The position numbers and the translations under genes were made by a program. The notes below the pieces were generated by a model. That model was not told the DNA's origin. It made no database searches and was given only the letters and a program-made list of their open reading frames with translations. From assembly GCA_050946275.1 (NCBI GenBank), contig JBMNUM010000002.1, positions 91,154 through 155,153 on the forward strand: a stretch of 64,000 nt of DNA, written 5' to 3'. This DNA is from JBMNUM01 sp050946275 (GTDB taxonomy: Bacteria > Actinomycetota > Coriobacteriia > Coriobacteriales > CADBOM01). Shown here one piece after another: positions 1-7,587 of the stretch (position 1 is its first letter; each line of letters starts with the position of its first letter).

Positions 1-2357
1 GCATCGTCGACGACGTGTCGAACCTCTCGCTCCCCGAGGACCCGAACTGCCCCAACACGGCGGCCGAGGGCACGATCGAGTGCAAGTTCTGGGGTCTCGG
101 CGGCGACGGCACGGTCGGCGCGAACAAGAACTCCATCAAGATCATCGGCGACCACATCGACAAGTACGTGCAGGCCTACTTCCAGTACGACTCGAAGAAG
201 ACCGGCGGCGTGACCATCAGCCATCTGCGCTTCGGCGACCAGCCGATCCGCAGCCCGTACTATGTGAACAAGGCCGACTTCGTCGCCTGCCACAACCCGA
301 GCTACATCACGAAGGGCTTCCCGGTCGTGCGCGACGTCAAGCCCGGTGGCACGCTGCTCATCAACTGCCAGTGGGACTTCGATGAGCTCGAGAAGCACCT
401 CACCGCCGAGGCGAAGCGCTTCATCGCGCGCAACGACATCCAGCTCTACACGATCAACGCCATCGACCTCGCCGTGAAGGTGGGCATGGGCAAGCGCACG
501 AACACGATCCTGCAGTCCGCGTTCTTCGCGCTGGCCGAGGTGCTCCCGCGCGAGGAGGCCATCAAGTACATGAAGGACGCGGCCACCAAGAGCTACCTCA
601 AGAAAGGCCAGGACGTCGTCGACAAGAACCACGACGCGATCGACGCCGGCGCCACCGCGTACGTCAAGATCGACGTGCCGGCCAGCTGGGCCGACGCTCC
701 CGACGATCCGGAGCCCGCGCCGCTCGAGGGCAAGCCCGAGCTCATCAAGCAAGTCCGCGAGATCATGGAGCCCGTCGGCCGCATGGAGGGCGACAGCCTG
801 CCGGTCTCGGCGTTCGTCGACCACATCGACGGCCAGTACGAGACGGGTGCCGCTGCCTACGAGAAGCGCGGTGTCGCCGTGCTCGTGCCGAAGTGGCACC
901 CCGAGGACTGCATCCAGTGCAACCAGTGCTCGTACGTGTGCCCGCATGCGACGATCCGCCCGTTCGCGATGACGGACGAGGAGGCAGCCGCGGCTCCCGC
1001 CAACGCGCAGATCATCGACATCAAGGGCGGCAAGGACGTCGCCACGAAGTACACGCTCGCCGTCTCCCCGCTCGACTGCATGGGTTGCGGCGTCTGCATC
1101 GGCCAGTGCCCGCGCAACGCGCTCGAGATGGTTCCGATGGACGACGAGCTGCCCCAGCAGGAGGTCTTCGACTACTGCGTGGCCAACGTCGCCGAGAAGA
1201 AGGAGCTCGTCGCTCCCAACGTCAAGGCGAGCCAGTTCGCCCAGCCGCTGCTCGAGTTCTCCGGCTCCTGCGCCGGTTGCGCCGAGACCAGCTACGCGCG
1301 CCTCGTGACGCAGCTGTTCGGCGACCGCATGTTCATCGCCAACGCGACCGGCTGCTCCTCGATCTGGGGCAACCCGGCCGCAACGTCGCCCTACACCGTC
1401 AACGCCGACGGCCACGGCCCGGCGTGGAACAACTCGCTTTTCGAGGACAACGCCGAGCACGGCCTTGGCATGATGATCGGCTACGAGGCCGTTCGCAACA
1501 TGATCATCAATGAGACCGAGGCCATCATCGAGGGCGCCGCGGAGAAGCATCCCGAGATCGTCGAAGCCGCCAAGAAGTGGCTCGAGACCAAGGACGACCC
1601 GATCGCCGGCAAGGAGACCGCAGCCGCGTACCTCGAGGCGCTCGAGGCCTGCGACGGCCCGCACTCCACGCTGATCCGCGAGAACCGCCAGTTCCTCACG
1701 AAGAAGTCCTTCTGGATCTTCGGTGGCGACGGCTGGGCCTACGACATTGGCTACGGCGGACTCGACCACGTCATCGCCTCCGGCCACGACGTGAACATCT
1801 TCGTGTTCGACACCGAGGTCTACTCCAACACGGGCGGCCAGGCGTCGAAGGCCTCGAACATCGGCCAGGTCGCCCAATTCGCGGCCGCCGGCAAGGAAGT
1901 CAAGAAGAAGAGCCTTGCCGAAATCGCGATGAGCTACGGCTACGTCTACGTGGCGCAGGTCGCCATGGGCGCCAACCCGGCGCAGACCATCAAGGCCATC
2001 GCCGAGGCCGAGGCCTATCCGGGACCGTCGCTGATCATCGGCTACTCGCCGTGCGAGATGCACTCCATCAAGGGCGGCATGGTCAACTGCCAGGCCGAGA
2101 TGAAGAAGGCCGTGGACTGCGGCTACTGGAACCTCTACCGCTTCAACCCGGCAGCCGAGCCCGGCAAGAAGTTCTCGCTCGACTCCAAGGAGCCGAAGGG
2201 CGGTTACCAGGAGTTCCTCATGAACGAGGCCCGCTACAGCCGCCTGACCCGCGAGTTCCCGGAGCGCGCCGAGGAGCTGTTCGCCCGCAACGAGCAGGCG
2301 GCCATCGAGCGCTACGAGCACCTCGTGAAGCTGAAGGACCTCTACGCGGAGGCCTAG
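1..2357 (+). CDS. nifJ: Pyruvate:ferredoxin (flavodoxin) oxidoreductase, 5'-truncated by the window edge
   Basis: The frame is open from base 3 and gives the last ~785 residues of a protein whose family is normally about 1180 residues, so roughly the first 400 lie outside. It oxidatively decarboxylates pyruvate with CoA to acetyl-CoA, CO2 and reduced ferredoxin in the cytoplasm. Visible in order: the gamma-type domain with GDGTVGANK (nt ~108-130), two ferredoxin-type 4Fe-4S motifs (CIQCNQCSYVCPH near nt 909 and CMGCGVCIGQCP near nt 1078), then the thiamine-diphosphate domain with CAGCAETSY, GDGWAYDIGYGG and YSNTGGQASKAS. The C-terminal cysteine in VNCQ is also present. A terminator follows directly. 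This is the central low-potential electron source for an anaerobe. The identification is firm; only the start is unseen. Confidence 0.97.
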   Translation, partial: IVDDVSNLSLPEDPNCPNTAAEGTIECKFWGLGGDGTVGANKNSIKIIGDHIDKYVQAYFQYDSKKTGGVTISHLRFGDQPIRSPYYVNKADFVACHNPSYITKGFPVVRDVKPGGTLLINCQWDFDELEKHLTAEAKRFIARNDIQLYTINAIDLAVKVGMGKRTNTILQSAFFALAEVLPREEAIKYMKDAATKSYLKKGQDVVDKNHDAIDAGATAYVKIDVPASWADAPDDPEPAPLEGKPELIKQVREIMEPVGRMEGDSLPVSAFVDHIDGQYETGAAAYEKRGVAVLVPKWHPEDCIQCNQCSYVCPHATIRPFAMTDEEAAAAPANAQIIDIKGGKDVATKYTLAVSPLDCMGCGVCIGQCPRNALEMVPMDDELPQQEVFDYCVANVAEKKELVAPNVKASQFAQPLLEFSGSCAGCAETSYARLVTQLFGDRMFIANATGCSSIWGNPAATSPYTVNADGHGPAWNNSLFEDNAEHGLGMMIGYEAVRNMIINETEAIIEGAAEKHPEIVEAAKKWLETKDDPIAGKETAAAYLEALEACDGPHSTLIRENRQFLTKKSFWIFGGDGWAYDIGYGGLDHVIASGHDVNIFVFDTEVYSNTGGQASKASNIGQVAQFAAAGKEVKKKSLAEIAMSYGYVYVAQVAMGANPAQTIKAIAEAEAYPGPSLIIGYSPCEMHSIKGGMVNCQAEMKKAVDCGYWNLYRFNPAAEPGKKFSLDSKEPKGGYQEFLMNEARYSRLTREFPERAEELFARNEQAAIERYEHLVKLKDLYAEA

Positions 2358-2381
2358 GCGAACGCGAGAGAACCGCAAGCC

Positions 2382-2417
2382 AACGGGGAGCGTCCAACCG
2401 GGCGCTCCCCGTTTTTT
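2382..2417 (+). terminator. Rho-independent terminator after PFOR
   Basis: An 11-bp stem (AACGGGGAGCG pairing with CGCTCCCCGTT) with a 10-nt loop is followed by TTTTTT, 25 nt after the PFOR stop codon. Confidence 0.9.
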
Positions 2418-2421
2418 AGCG

Positions 2422-2511
2422 GACCTGTCAATCAAGGTGGGGCTGCTTGACAGGTTTTGACTAAGCACAGCCCGAAAACCTGACAAACAGCCCCACCTTG
2501 ATTGTCAGGTT
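2422..2511. repeat. Class A intergenic palindrome, copy 1
   Basis: The outer arms (2423-2445 and 2488-2510) are 23 nt long and complementary with one mismatch; an inner pair GACAGGTTTT/AAAACCTGAC is nested inside. Related copies lie at 17911, 24740, 39056 and 41575, with fragments at 34293 and 39935. It has no coding capacity. It lies between the PFOR terminator and the next gene. Confidence 0.75.
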
Positions 2512-2563
2512 CATCTGCTACCCTCTTTGATGAAACCTTTCGATCACACGCGAGGAGTGAGCC

Positions 2564-3052
2564 ATGACCGAGTTCCGTCCCATGAGGCGCCATAAGCAAG
2601 CCGCAACGCCCGAGGAGTGCGCCGAGATCCTGCGCACGGTGAAGCGCGGGGTGCTCGCGGTGGCAGGCGAGGCGGGATATCCGTACGCCCTGCCCTTGGA
2701 TTTCTACTACGACGAGGCGGAGAACGCCATCTACTTCCACTGCGCGCGCAGCGGCCACAAGATCGACGCCATCAAGGAATGCGACAAGGTGTGCTTCACC
2801 GTCTGGAACGAGGGATGGCTGGACGAGGACGGCTGGTCGCTCCACCCGACGAGCGTCATCGCACGGGGACGCGCCGAGCTCGTCGACCCGGCCGAGGACG
2901 AGCGCATCCTCGAGAAGGCGTGGCTCTTCGGACGCAAGTACTACCCGACCGACGAGGAGCTCCAGGAGGAGATCCGGAAGGACGCCTGGCGCATGCAGCT
3001 CGTCGCCATCCACATCGAGCACCTCTCCGGCAAGCACGTCCACGAGAGGTAA
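2564..3052 (+). CDS. Pyridoxamine 5'-phosphate oxidase-family flavin protein (NimA-like)
   Basis: 162 residues. The start is fixed by GAGGAG seven bases upstream. The sequence has the split-barrel FMN-binding pattern of the PNPOx-like family: an N-terminal MTEFRPMRR segment, then VKRGVLAVAGEAGYPYALPL and YFHCARSGHKIDAI, as in NimA-type 5-nitroimidazole reductases and related small flavoproteins. Such proteins bind FMN as dimers in the cytoplasm and reduce or bind small molecules; the substrate cannot be read from sequence. It stands alone between class A and class D repeats. Family assignment is good, while the nitroimidazole-reductase role is only a family-level possibility. Confidence 0.8.
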   Translation: MTEFRPMRRHKQAATPEECAEILRTVKRGVLAVAGEAGYPYALPLDFYYDEAENAIYFHCARSGHKIDAIKECDKVCFTVWNEGWLDEDGWSLHPTSVIARGRAELVDPAEDERILEKAWLFGRKYYPTDEELQEEIRKDAWRMQLVAIHIEHLSGKHVHER

Positions 3053-3068
3053 CGGCACCAGCTGCGAG

Positions 3069-3102
3069 TGGGACGGTTCTGGCCGGGTTGAACGTGTCCC
3101 GG
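3069..3102. repeat. Class D intergenic palindrome
   Basis: TGGGACGGTTCTGGCC and its imperfect complement GGTTGAACGTGTCCCG lie 17 nt after the preceding stop codon. The same layout recurs at 38538 and 51261. Confidence 0.6.
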
Positions 3103-3233
3103 CCATTCGCTTGCGAGCATCCATATCCGGCTCGCCATCACCTGCATCCGGCCCCTCTGTCAGGTGTCAGGCATGGCCTGCAACTCCCGTATCGGTTGGA
3201 TGGATATCGGATATCTCGCGGTACAATCACGCC

Positions 3234-3896
3234 ATGGAGCGACTTGTATACATACTCATCGGCTATCTATGCGGCTGCGTGCTGACGGCCAACATCGTCG
3301 CGCATCGTGAAGTCGGCAGGAGCGCGTTCGAGATCGGCTCCGGCAATCCGGGCATGGCCAACATCGGACGCGAGCTGGGCACGGGAAAAGCCGCCATTGT
3401 GCTCTTCTTCGACATCCTCAAGACCATCGCGGCCGTCATCATCGCGGGCATCTGGTGCCGCGCGTTCTTCGCCGATGGCACGCTCACGGCAACCATCCTC
3501 GCCTCGCCCGCCCACCTCGGCTTCCCCGATTCCGGAACGCTCGCCACGCTCTACGCAGGCCTCGGCGTGACCTTAGGACACAACTTCCCGTTCTGACACC
3601 GCTTCAGCGGCGGCAAGGGCGTCACGACCACGTGCGCGACGATCATCCTGTTCCACCCGATCGCCGGTGTCATCGCCTGCATCATCGGACTCGGCGTGGT
3701 GGTCGTTAGCAAGCAGCTGTGCTACGGCGCCGTCGTCATCCCGGTCGCCTTCCTCGTCGCGGCCATCATCCTGCATGCGCCCGCGGAAGCGGTCGTGCTG
3801 GTGGTCATCTTGACCATCCTGATGTTCATCGCGCATGGAGGTCCCTGTATCCGCGCGATGCAGGGACGCGAGCCAAAGGCGAGAATCTTCAGCTAG
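3234..3896 (+). pseudogene. plsY: PlsY-like glycerol-3-phosphate acyltransferase interrupted by in-frame TGA
   Basis: The frame is continuous from ATG 3234 to TAG 3896 (220 codons) except for TGA at 3594-3596, codon 121. Both halves match the polytopic acyl-phosphate:glycerol-3-phosphate acyltransferase PlsY, which starts phospholipid synthesis in the membrane. Motif 1 GSGNPGMANIGR (residues ~36-47) and motif 2 GHNFP lie before the TGA; motif 3 SGGKGVTT and several membrane helices lie after it. In PlsY proteins an aromatic residue usually sits between motifs 2 and 3, so TGG (Trp) to TGA is the simplest explanation. There is no frameshift and no further decay, which suggests a recent mutation, a sequencing error or read-through. 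Motif 1 departs from the common GNPGATN form, so this may be a second PlsY-type gene and not the essential copy. Confidence 0.75.
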
Positions 3897-3902
3897 GATT
3901 CA

Positions 3903-4005
3903 ACGGCGCGCGGTGCCTTGCGGCCCGCCGGACCCCTGCGGCACGGCAACGCGCGGCGCCCTACGGCCCGCCGGACCCCCCGCGGCACGGCAGCGCGCGG
4001 CGGCG
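3903..4005. repeat. GC-rich 43-bp tandem duplication
   Basis: CGGCCCGCCGGACCCC occurs at 3921 and again at 3964, exactly 43 bp apart. The surrounding GCGGCACGGCAACGCGCGG block is repeated too, and a partial third unit precedes. It begins just after the interrupted plsY-like gene. Confidence 0.7.
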
Positions 4006-4016
4006 ACTACCCTCTG

Positions 4017-4120
4017 ACCATTTATTTCGAAATAGGACGTCCGAAAACGTCAATTAGGGTTTCTCGTAACCATTTATTTCGAAATAGGATGCCTCAAACG
4101 TCCTAATTCGAAAGAAATGG
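4017..4120. repeat. AT-rich direct and inverted repeats (two direct copies, one inverted)
   Basis: ACCATTTATTTCGAAATAGG is present at 4017 and 4069, and an inverted, slightly diverged copy ends at 4120 (CGTCCTAATTCGAAAGAAAT from 4099). Copies 2 and 3 can form a 22-bp imperfect hairpin. Each copy carries TTCGAA. The block is unusually AT-rich for this genome. The rest of the 3897-4224 gap shows nothing else. Confidence 0.7.
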
Positions 4121-4224
4121 TCCGGGCTCGATACGGAATCCCCTCAGCGTGGCAGTCGACCGGCGGCGTTCTGGTGCGGGCCGCCTTCTTCAACCTGCGC
4201 CAACAGTCGGCGATCTTCGCTATC

Positions 4225-5874
4225 CTACCGCTCGAGTTCCGCGAGGTTGCGGGCCGCCTTCCTGAGGAACAGGCGCCCCAGAACGATCGCGAGCACGAGA
4301 CCGACCACGGCGATCACCGGAAGGACAATCGTCCAGGGCGCACCGGTCAGGGCGATGAGCGGGAGTGCGGCGTAGACGACCGTCGCGATATAGGCCCGCA
4401 GCAGCCCCGCTCCCCCACCGACCGTCTTGTTGTCGATCTCCGCATCGTTGCCCCACGACACCCGCGGGTTGGCGGTGTCGGAACTCACGGCGAGGCAGGA
4501 GCTCAGCCACGCGAGCGCGCAGCCGAGCACGATGGTGCATGCGAGCACGAGCGGTGGGAGCCCGGCCGCGATGAGGGGAACGACCAGTGCGCAGATCGGC
4601 ACAATCAGCAGGACCATGTTGACGATCAGACCCGGGAGCATCTTCGACTTGAGCAACCGCCCATAGGGCACGGGAATCATCTTCATGAAATCCCAGTTCG
4701 ATCCCTCGCGCGAGACGACGGTTCCGCTCAGGCGGTTCGCGCCGCCCACCAAGCCCGCCAGCAGCACGGTCATCGAGCAGGTGAGCGCGGAGGCGAGCGC
4801 GATACCGGAATCTCTCAATCCGGCCATCGACTCCATCAGCGGCGGTATCGCCTGCATGCACATGGAACCAGTCGCGATCGCCATGATGATGACGGGTACC
4901 AGCGCCTGGTTGAGCCACAGCGCGGGGGTGCGGAATGTGCGCCGCAGGTCCGCGCGCAAGATCGCGCGGCCGACGCTGCCCGAGGCCTTGCCGACCTCGC
5001 CGCCATAGGCGCGTGATCTGCCCCCGCTCGACGAGAGCGATGTGACGGTGCGCAGGTAGACGAGCTGCGCGAACGCGACGAACACGGCGAATCCCGCGAG
5101 GGAGATGACGATGAAGAGCAGCAACGCGGGCAGCGACGACGTGCTGGCGGCATCGACCGCGAAACCGTACGACGGGAACGCTGCGATCAGCCCGTGCGCC
5201 ACGCCTCCGAACCGCGCGAGCGACGCCACCGACGAGGCATCGTTGAAGAACTGCTGCGTCAACATGCAGACGATCACGATGGCAATCGAGATGACCGTCG
5301 TGATCGTCGTCACCACATCCTTGCGCCGGGCCGCCTTCGAAACGCGGGCTATGAGCATCGAGACGATGCCGGCGTAGGAGAAGGGCAGAAGCGGCGCGAA
5401 CAGCACGATCGCGACAACCGTCAGCCAGTAGAACGCGCTCCCTCCCACGGCGATGCCCCAGCCCAGCAGGGGCCCGAGCAGGATCATGGTCGGGAACACG
5501 TACGACGAGATGAGCGCCGTGATGCCCTTGGCCGTGACGATCGACGCAGCGGAGAGCGGCATCGGCAGCAGGTCCTCGACATCCGACGAGGCATAGAACG
5601 ACCCGAGGACCGACGGGATCGTCAACATGAACATGATCACGCCGACCGAGCCGAGCAGCAGCGACAGGAGCGGCCGGCCGAGGCCGAGCGAACCGCCGAA
5701 CGAGCCCACCCCATAGCCGAGGCCACCGGTGATCGCGAGCAACACGATGGCGATGATTCCCGTCGCGAGGAGCGAGCTGCGAGACGACCGCTTGCGCCTC
5801 GTGTTGTCGAGGCCGAGCATGGTCGCAAGGTTCTGCTTGAGCAGCACCTTGGTGAGCAGGAAGACCTTACTCAT
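4225..5874 (-). CDS. ABC exporter permease, about 12 membrane segments
   Basis: 549 residues beginning MSKVFLLTKVLLKQN, with about a dozen hydrophobic segments spread over the whole length and a basic cytoplasmic stretch (NTRRKRSSR) before the first. This is the layout of large ABC-2 type exporter permeases with 500-600 residues. Its start codon overlaps the end of the ATP-binding protein gene by 8 bp (5867-5874), so the two are translationally coupled and surely form one transporter. The substrate is unknown; such pairs export peptides, lipids or drugs. The MarR-type gene just upstream on the same strand suggests control by a ligand. No cargo gene is adjacent. Confidence 0.8.
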   Translation of the reverse strand: MSKVFLLTKVLLKQNLATMLGLDNTRRKRSSRSSLLATGIIAIVLLAITGGLGYGVGSFGGSLGLGRPLLSLLLGSVGVIMFMLTIPSVLGSFYASSDVEDLLPMPLSAASIVTAKGITALISSYVFPTMILLGPLLGWGIAVGGSAFYWLTVVAIVLFAPLLPFSYAGIVSMLIARVSKAARRKDVVTTITTVISIAIVIVCMLTQQFFNDASSVASLARFGGVAHGLIAAFPSYGFAVDAASTSSLPALLLFIVISLAGFAVFVAFAQLVYLRTVTSLSSSGGRSRAYGGEVGKASGSVGRAILRADLRRTFRTPALWLNQALVPVIIMAIATGSMCMQAIPPLMESMAGLRDSGIALASALTCSMTVLLAGLVGGANRLSGTVVSREGSNWDFMKMIPVPYGRLLKSKMLPGLIVNMVLLIVPICALVVPLIAAGLPPLVLACTIVLGCALAWLSSCLAVSSDTANPRVSWGNDAEIDNKTVGGGAGLLRAYIATVVYAALPLIALTGAPWTIVLPVIAVVGLVLAIVLGRLFLRKAARNLAELER

Positions 5875-6592
5875 GGTCGGTCATCTCCAGGAAGATCTGC
5901 TCGAGGCTCATGTCCGGGTGGGCTGCCTTGAGCTCGTCAAGCGTGCCGTCGAACAGCTTGCGCCCGCGCGCGATGATGCACACCTGGTCGCAGAGCCTAT
6001 CGGCCACCTCGAGCACGTGCGTCGAGAACAGCACGGACTTCCCGCGTGCGGCATGCTCTCGCATCATCTCCTTGAGCTCGAACGCACCGCGCGGATCGAG
6101 ACCCGTCATCGGCTCGTCGAGGATCCACACCGACGGATCGTGGATGAGGGCACCCATGATCATGATCTTCTGCCGCATGCCATGCGAATAGTCCTGAATG
6201 CGATTGGCGAGCGCGTCATAGATCTCGAGACGCTTGCCGCAATCCTCGATGAAGGGAGCGCGCCTCTCCGCGGGCACACCGTAGACATCGGCGACGAAAT
6301 CGAGATACTCGATGCCCTTGAGGCGCAGGAAGCGGTCGGGGTTGTCCGAGACGAAGCCGAACTGGCGTTTGGCCTCGATGGGGTCGCGCACGATATCGAG
6401 CCCGTTGATGCGGATCGAGCCCTCGTCGGGAGCGTAGATGCCCACCGCCATCTTGAGCGCCGTCGACTTGCCGGCGCCATTCGGCCCGAAGAAGCCGGTG
6501 ATCTTGCCGTCCGGAACCTCCCACGTGAGACTATCGACGGCCTTTACCGTCTTGCCGCCATACGTCTTCGACACATTCTCGAACGAGATCAT
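5867..6592 (-). CDS. ABC transporter ATP-binding protein
   Basis: 241 residues. Walker A GPNGAGKS (36-43), the signature-region YSHGMRQK (135-142), Walker B VWILDEP (155-161) and the switch histidine in FSTHVLEVADRL are all present, so it should hydrolyse ATP. It resembles the CcmA/NatA-type ATPases that pair with ABC-2 permeases. The ATG at 6592 has a GGGGGAGGG ribosome site; the longer in-frame reading upstream to 6712 lacks one and runs through a palindrome. It is the partner of the permease at 4225. Confidence 0.9.
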   Translation of the reverse strand: MISFENVSKTYGGKTVKAVDSLTWEVPDGKITGFFGPNGAGKSTALKMAVGIYAPDEGSIRINGLDIVRDPIEAKRQFGFVSDNPDRFLRLKGIEYLDFVADVYGVPAERRAPFIEDCGKRLEIYDALANRIQDYSHGMRQKIMIMGALIHDPSVWILDEPMTGLDPRGAFELKEMMREHAARGKSVLFSTHVLEVADRLCDQVCIIARGRKLFDGTLDELKAAHPDMSLEQIFLEMTDHE

Positions 6593-6683
6593 CCGGCCCT
6601 CCCCCATGCGCTTCCATTGGGAAGATTCTACCAGCATCCGGATCGTCCTCCCGGGGAGTCCGGAATCATAGGCGGATAATAAT

Positions 6684-6709
6684 CGGAACGCTCCCGGAGG
6701 AGCGTTCCG
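6684..6709. repeat. Class B palindrome
   Basis: CGGAACGCTCC, a 3-4 nt loop and AGGAGCGTTCCG between the MarR gene and the ABC pair. It may act as a weak terminator or processing site; no T-run follows on either strand. Confidence 0.65.
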
Positions 6710-6772
6710 CAAGTTGCACGCGATCGGCTATCGGATGGGCCCGCCGTTGCTTTCCCTCGGCGCGGTCGCCGG

Positions 6773-7441
6773 CTAGCACAGGTGCGGGCCGTGGTCGCCG
6801 AAGAGCTCGTCTCGGCCCCCGCGGCCCCTGCCGCGACCGCCGCGCTCACGTCCGCCGGGCCCGCCGTGCCCGTGGCCGCCATGTCCGTGACCGTGACCGC
6901 GGTGGCCGTCCGGGCCATGCCCACGGCCCTGGCCGCCGTGATGCTCGAAGAACTCCTCGCGACGTGCGCGTCCTTCCTCGAGCAGAGTCTGCGCATCCTC
7001 GCCCAGCTCCGCCTCGAGATTGGCGATGATCTTGGTCAGGCCGGCGTCGAACATCTCGAGCTCCTCGTCGCCGAAGCCCGCGAAGACCTTGTCGTGGAGA
7101 CCGTCGTCCTGACTCTCCTCGCGTCCCTTATCGGTGAGATAAACGAGCATCACCCGTCCATCCGCCTCGGATTGCACGCGCTCGACCAGACCATCCCGCT
7201 CGAGCTTCGCGAGCACCTCGTTGAGCGAGGACACGCGGATGCCGAGAATCTGCGCGATGTCGCGCGTCGGGACTCCGTCCCTGAGCTTTAGCAGCGCGAT
7301 GATGCGGCCACGGCCACGCGTGGGGTCGCCCGCCGGCCCTCGCTCCATCATGTGCTTGCGATGGAGCATCTCCATGATGCGCTGAGTGGCGATAAGTTTC
7401 TCGAACGTCTCGCTGTTGGTGATGGTGTCGGAGTCTGCCAT
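6773..7441 (-). CDS. MarR-family repressor with a histidine/glycine-rich C-terminal tail
   Basis: 222 residues. Residues ~15-145 form a MarR winged-helix domain, with recognition region TRDIAQILGIRVSSLNEVLAKLERDGLV (59-86) and wing DGRVMLVYLTDKG. From ~166 to the end the protein becomes an unusual tail of GH and GG repeats with 11 histidines, followed by an RG-rich stretch and ending GPHLC. Such tails can bind nickel, zinc or copper, but that is inference. Its promoter carries three copies of GGTACCTG, so autoregulation is likely. The downstream ABC exporter, on the same strand after a 180-bp gap, is a plausible target. Confidence 0.85.
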   Translation of the reverse strand: MADSDTITNSETFEKLIATQRIMEMLHRKHMMERGPAGDPTRGRGRIIALLKLRDGVPTRDIAQILGIRVSSLNEVLAKLERDGLVERVQSEADGRVMLVYLTDKGREESQDDGLHDKVFAGFGDEELEMFDAGLTKIIANLEAELGEDAQTLLEEGRARREEFFEHHGGQGRGHGPDGHRGHGHGHGGHGHGGPGGRERGGRGRGRGGRDELFGDHGPHLC

Positions 7442-7470
7442 GATTGGCTCCTTTCGTTCCGATAAATTTT

Positions 7471-7552
7471 AACGGTACCTGTAAAAGTTTCATGGCATAA
7501 ATATAACCGGTACCTGCTAAAAGTCAAGAACTTTTTTACAGGTACCGGTTAT
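7471..7552. promoter_or_regulatory. Three GGTACCTG operator-like sites upstream of the MarR gene
   Basis: Copy 1 AACGGTACCTGTAAAAG (7471), copy 2 AACCGGTACCTGCTAAAAGT (7505) and an inverted copy 3 ACAGGTACCGGTT (7538-7550). Copies 2 and 3 form a perfect 12-bp inverted repeat. Copy 2 lies between the -35 and -10 boxes of the MarR promoter. They are presumed binding sites for the MarR protein. Confidence 0.65.
7498..7527 (-). promoter_or_regulatory. Promoter of the MarR gene
   Basis: Minus strand TTGACT (7527-7522), 16 bp, TATATT (7505-7500), with an alternative TATTTA at 18 bp. The GGTACC operator copy lies in the spacer. Confidence 0.65.
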
Positions 7553-7587
7553 AGATGGAACAATCCCCCAAGAACGCTCTACATGCT

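Noticed and set aside
3594..3596. TGA in plsY as a selenocysteine codon
   Set aside because: The hairpin behind it has only four base pairs, PlsY is not a selenoprotein family and no selenocysteine machinery lies in the window. A Trp-to-stop change is simpler.
5729..6679. A 316-codon plus-strand frame over the ABC transporter pair
   Set aside because: It lies antisense to an ATPase with intact Walker motifs and shows no domain of its own.
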